Position numbers and translations under genes: made by a program. DNA of 6,661 bases from Christensenella sp. UBA1224. GTDB taxonomy: Bacteria; Bacillota; Clostridia; Christensenellales; Aristaeellaceae. The DNA lies in NCBI GenBank assembly GCA_002309235.1, contig DBXA01000035.1, positions 1 to 6,661 of the forward strand. Reading direction: 5' to 3'. The notes under the pieces are model-generated. The model saw only the letters and a program-made list of their open reading frames with translations. It had not been told where the DNA came from and did not search any database. This document shows positions 6,207 to 6,661 of this stretch, piece by piece (position 1 is the first letter of the stretch; each line of letters begins with the position of its first letter).

Positions 6207-6485
6207 TCATAAGGCGCCGTTCTCATACTGCGCCAGTTTTTCGCTGAGTTCCGCTATTTTCTGCTTCTGCTTATTGACTTCGTCATGGGTCTTTATCATA
6301 TCATCCGCAATGGACATCGCGCAGAGCACCGCGACGTGCTGCGGCGGAAGCCTGGTGGCGAGGGAAAGGTCATTGATCATGCGGTCCACGTATTTTGCCA
6401 CGCGCTGCACATGCTCTTCCGTATCATAGCTCGTCATGGTATACTCATGACCGGCTACCTTTACGGTCGTTCTGATCTTATCCAT
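6207..6485 (-). CDS. zapA: cell division protein ZapA
   Basis: Small cytoplasmic protein that binds FtsZ and bundles its protofilaments at the division ring. The 92 residues show the ZapA pattern: an N-terminal beta-hairpin (KIRTTVKVAGHEYTM), then a helix with EEHVQRVAKYVDRMIND, the hydrophobic VAVLCAMSIADDMI segment, and a C-terminal coiled coil (about 65-88) used for dimerisation. The ATG at 6485 has AGGAG 7 nt upstream; a GTG at 6491 in the same frame is only 1 nt from that site and is rejected. It is the first gene of the operon, 14 nt before mutS2, an arrangement common in Bacillota. Confidence 0.9.
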   Translation of the reverse strand: MDKIRTTVKVAGHEYTMTSYDTEEHVQRVAKYVDRMINDLSLATRLPPQHVAVLCAMSIADDMIKTHDEVNKQKQKIAELSEKLAQYENGAL

Positions 6486-6517
6486 ATGCACACTCCTATC
6501 CCTATTATATTACACAC

Positions 6518-6546
6518 AGTATAGCATCCGCCCGGCCATTTTACAA
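6518..6546 (-). promoter_or_regulatory. promoter of the zapA-mutS2-regulator-kinase-pepT operon
   Basis: Minus-strand TTGTAA (6546-6541, 4/6 to consensus), a 17-bp spacer and TATACT (6523-6518), with TG one base upstream of the -10 (an extended -10). The predicted start is near 6511, giving a leader of about 26 nt to the zapA ATG. Its -35 overlaps that of the divergent promoter. Confidence 0.65.
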
Positions 6547-6568
6547 GAAGAAATCCCGCGTGTATAAT
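6540..6568 (+). promoter_or_regulatory. divergent promoter of the right-edge gene
   Basis: TTTACA (6540-6545, 5/6), a 17-bp spacer and a perfect TATAAT (6563-6568). A second TATAAT follows at 6570-6575, making a 7-nt tandem GTATAAT repeat, but it has no -35 at proper distance. The predicted start is near 6575, with about 38 nt to the first ATG. Confidence 0.65.
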
Positions 6569-6613
6569 GTATAATATGTTCAAAACAGAGCCTTGGCACA
6601 CAGGAAAAGGGGC

Positions 6614-6661
6614 ATGAAAATGAAGATCACAGATATCTCACAGCCTGTTTTTTCATCTTCC
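6614..6661 (+). CDS. start of a probable cyclase/kynurenine-formamidase-family protein (truncated)
   Basis: Only 16 codons are in the window: MKMKITDISQPVFSSS. The IxDISQPVFSSS opening resembles the N-terminus of the bacterial cyclase family (Pfam Cyclase, metal-dependent hydrolases that include kynurenine formamidase), where such a segment precedes a YPGDP-like motif; that motif would lie just beyond the edge. AGGA lies 8 nt before the ATG at 6614, and an alternative ATG at 6620 is 7 nt after GGGG. A well-formed promoter upstream supports a real gene. The family call is from memory on very few residues. Confidence 0.5.
   Translation, partial: MKMKITDISQPVFSSS

Noticed and set aside
6208..6210. 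ATG overlapping the zapA stop (ATGA) as the mutS2 start
   Set aside because: It has no ribosome binding site and adds six residues absent from typical MutS2 starts; the ATG at 6192 has GGGGAG well placed. Coupled initiation at 6210 cannot be fully excluded.
6501..6512. Second -10-like TATAAT nearer to zapA on the minus strand
   Set aside because: There is no -35-like hexamer at 16-18 bp upstream; the extended -10 at 6523-6518 is better supported.

Overview
The window looks like chromosomal DNA of a Gram-positive member of the Bacillota, most likely class Clostridia. The signs are strong purine-rich ribosome binding sites, a TTG start, the zapA-mutS2 gene pair, clostridial-style two-component proteins, sigma-A-type promoters and an ABC-F gene behind a transcription attenuator. 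Base composition is moderately GC-rich. A narrower assignment (for example Christensenellales or Lachnospiraceae) cannot be supported from the sequence alone.

Most of the window (6485 down to 429, minus strand) is one compact operon: zapA (cell-division ring protein), mutS2 (MutS-family ATPase with KOW and Smr domains), an OmpR/PhoB-type response regulator, its sensor histidine kinase, and pepT (tripeptide aminopeptidase). Gaps are 14, 16 and 2 nt, and the kinase and pepT genes overlap by 14 nt. A good promoter with an extended -10 (6518-6546) lies in front of zapA. Its -35 overlaps the -35 of a divergent promoter (6540-6568) that reads into a truncated plus-strand gene at the right edge, probably a cyclase/kynurenine-formamidase-family protein.

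At the left edge, on the minus strand, is the first 43 codons of an ABC-F ATPase (Msr/Mel-like N-terminus, through the first Walker A). It has its own near-consensus promoter (327-355) and a leader of about 190 nt. The leader holds a five-codon ORF (MKIRD, 289-272), a helix just downstream of it (268-259 with 221-213), an 11-bp antiterminator (218-206 with 159-149) and an intrinsic terminator (161-140 plus T5) whose 3' arm carries the ABC-F ribosome binding site. These helices are mutually exclusive in the order expected of ribosome-mediated attenuation: a ribosome stalled on the small ORF would block the first helix, allow the antiterminator and switch the ABC-F gene on. This is the most interesting element in the window.

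No tRNA, rRNA, CRISPR array, insertion sequence or attachment site was seen. The only gene-poor stretch is 132-428, and the pepT 3' hairpin, the ABC-F promoter and the attenuator leader account for most of it.
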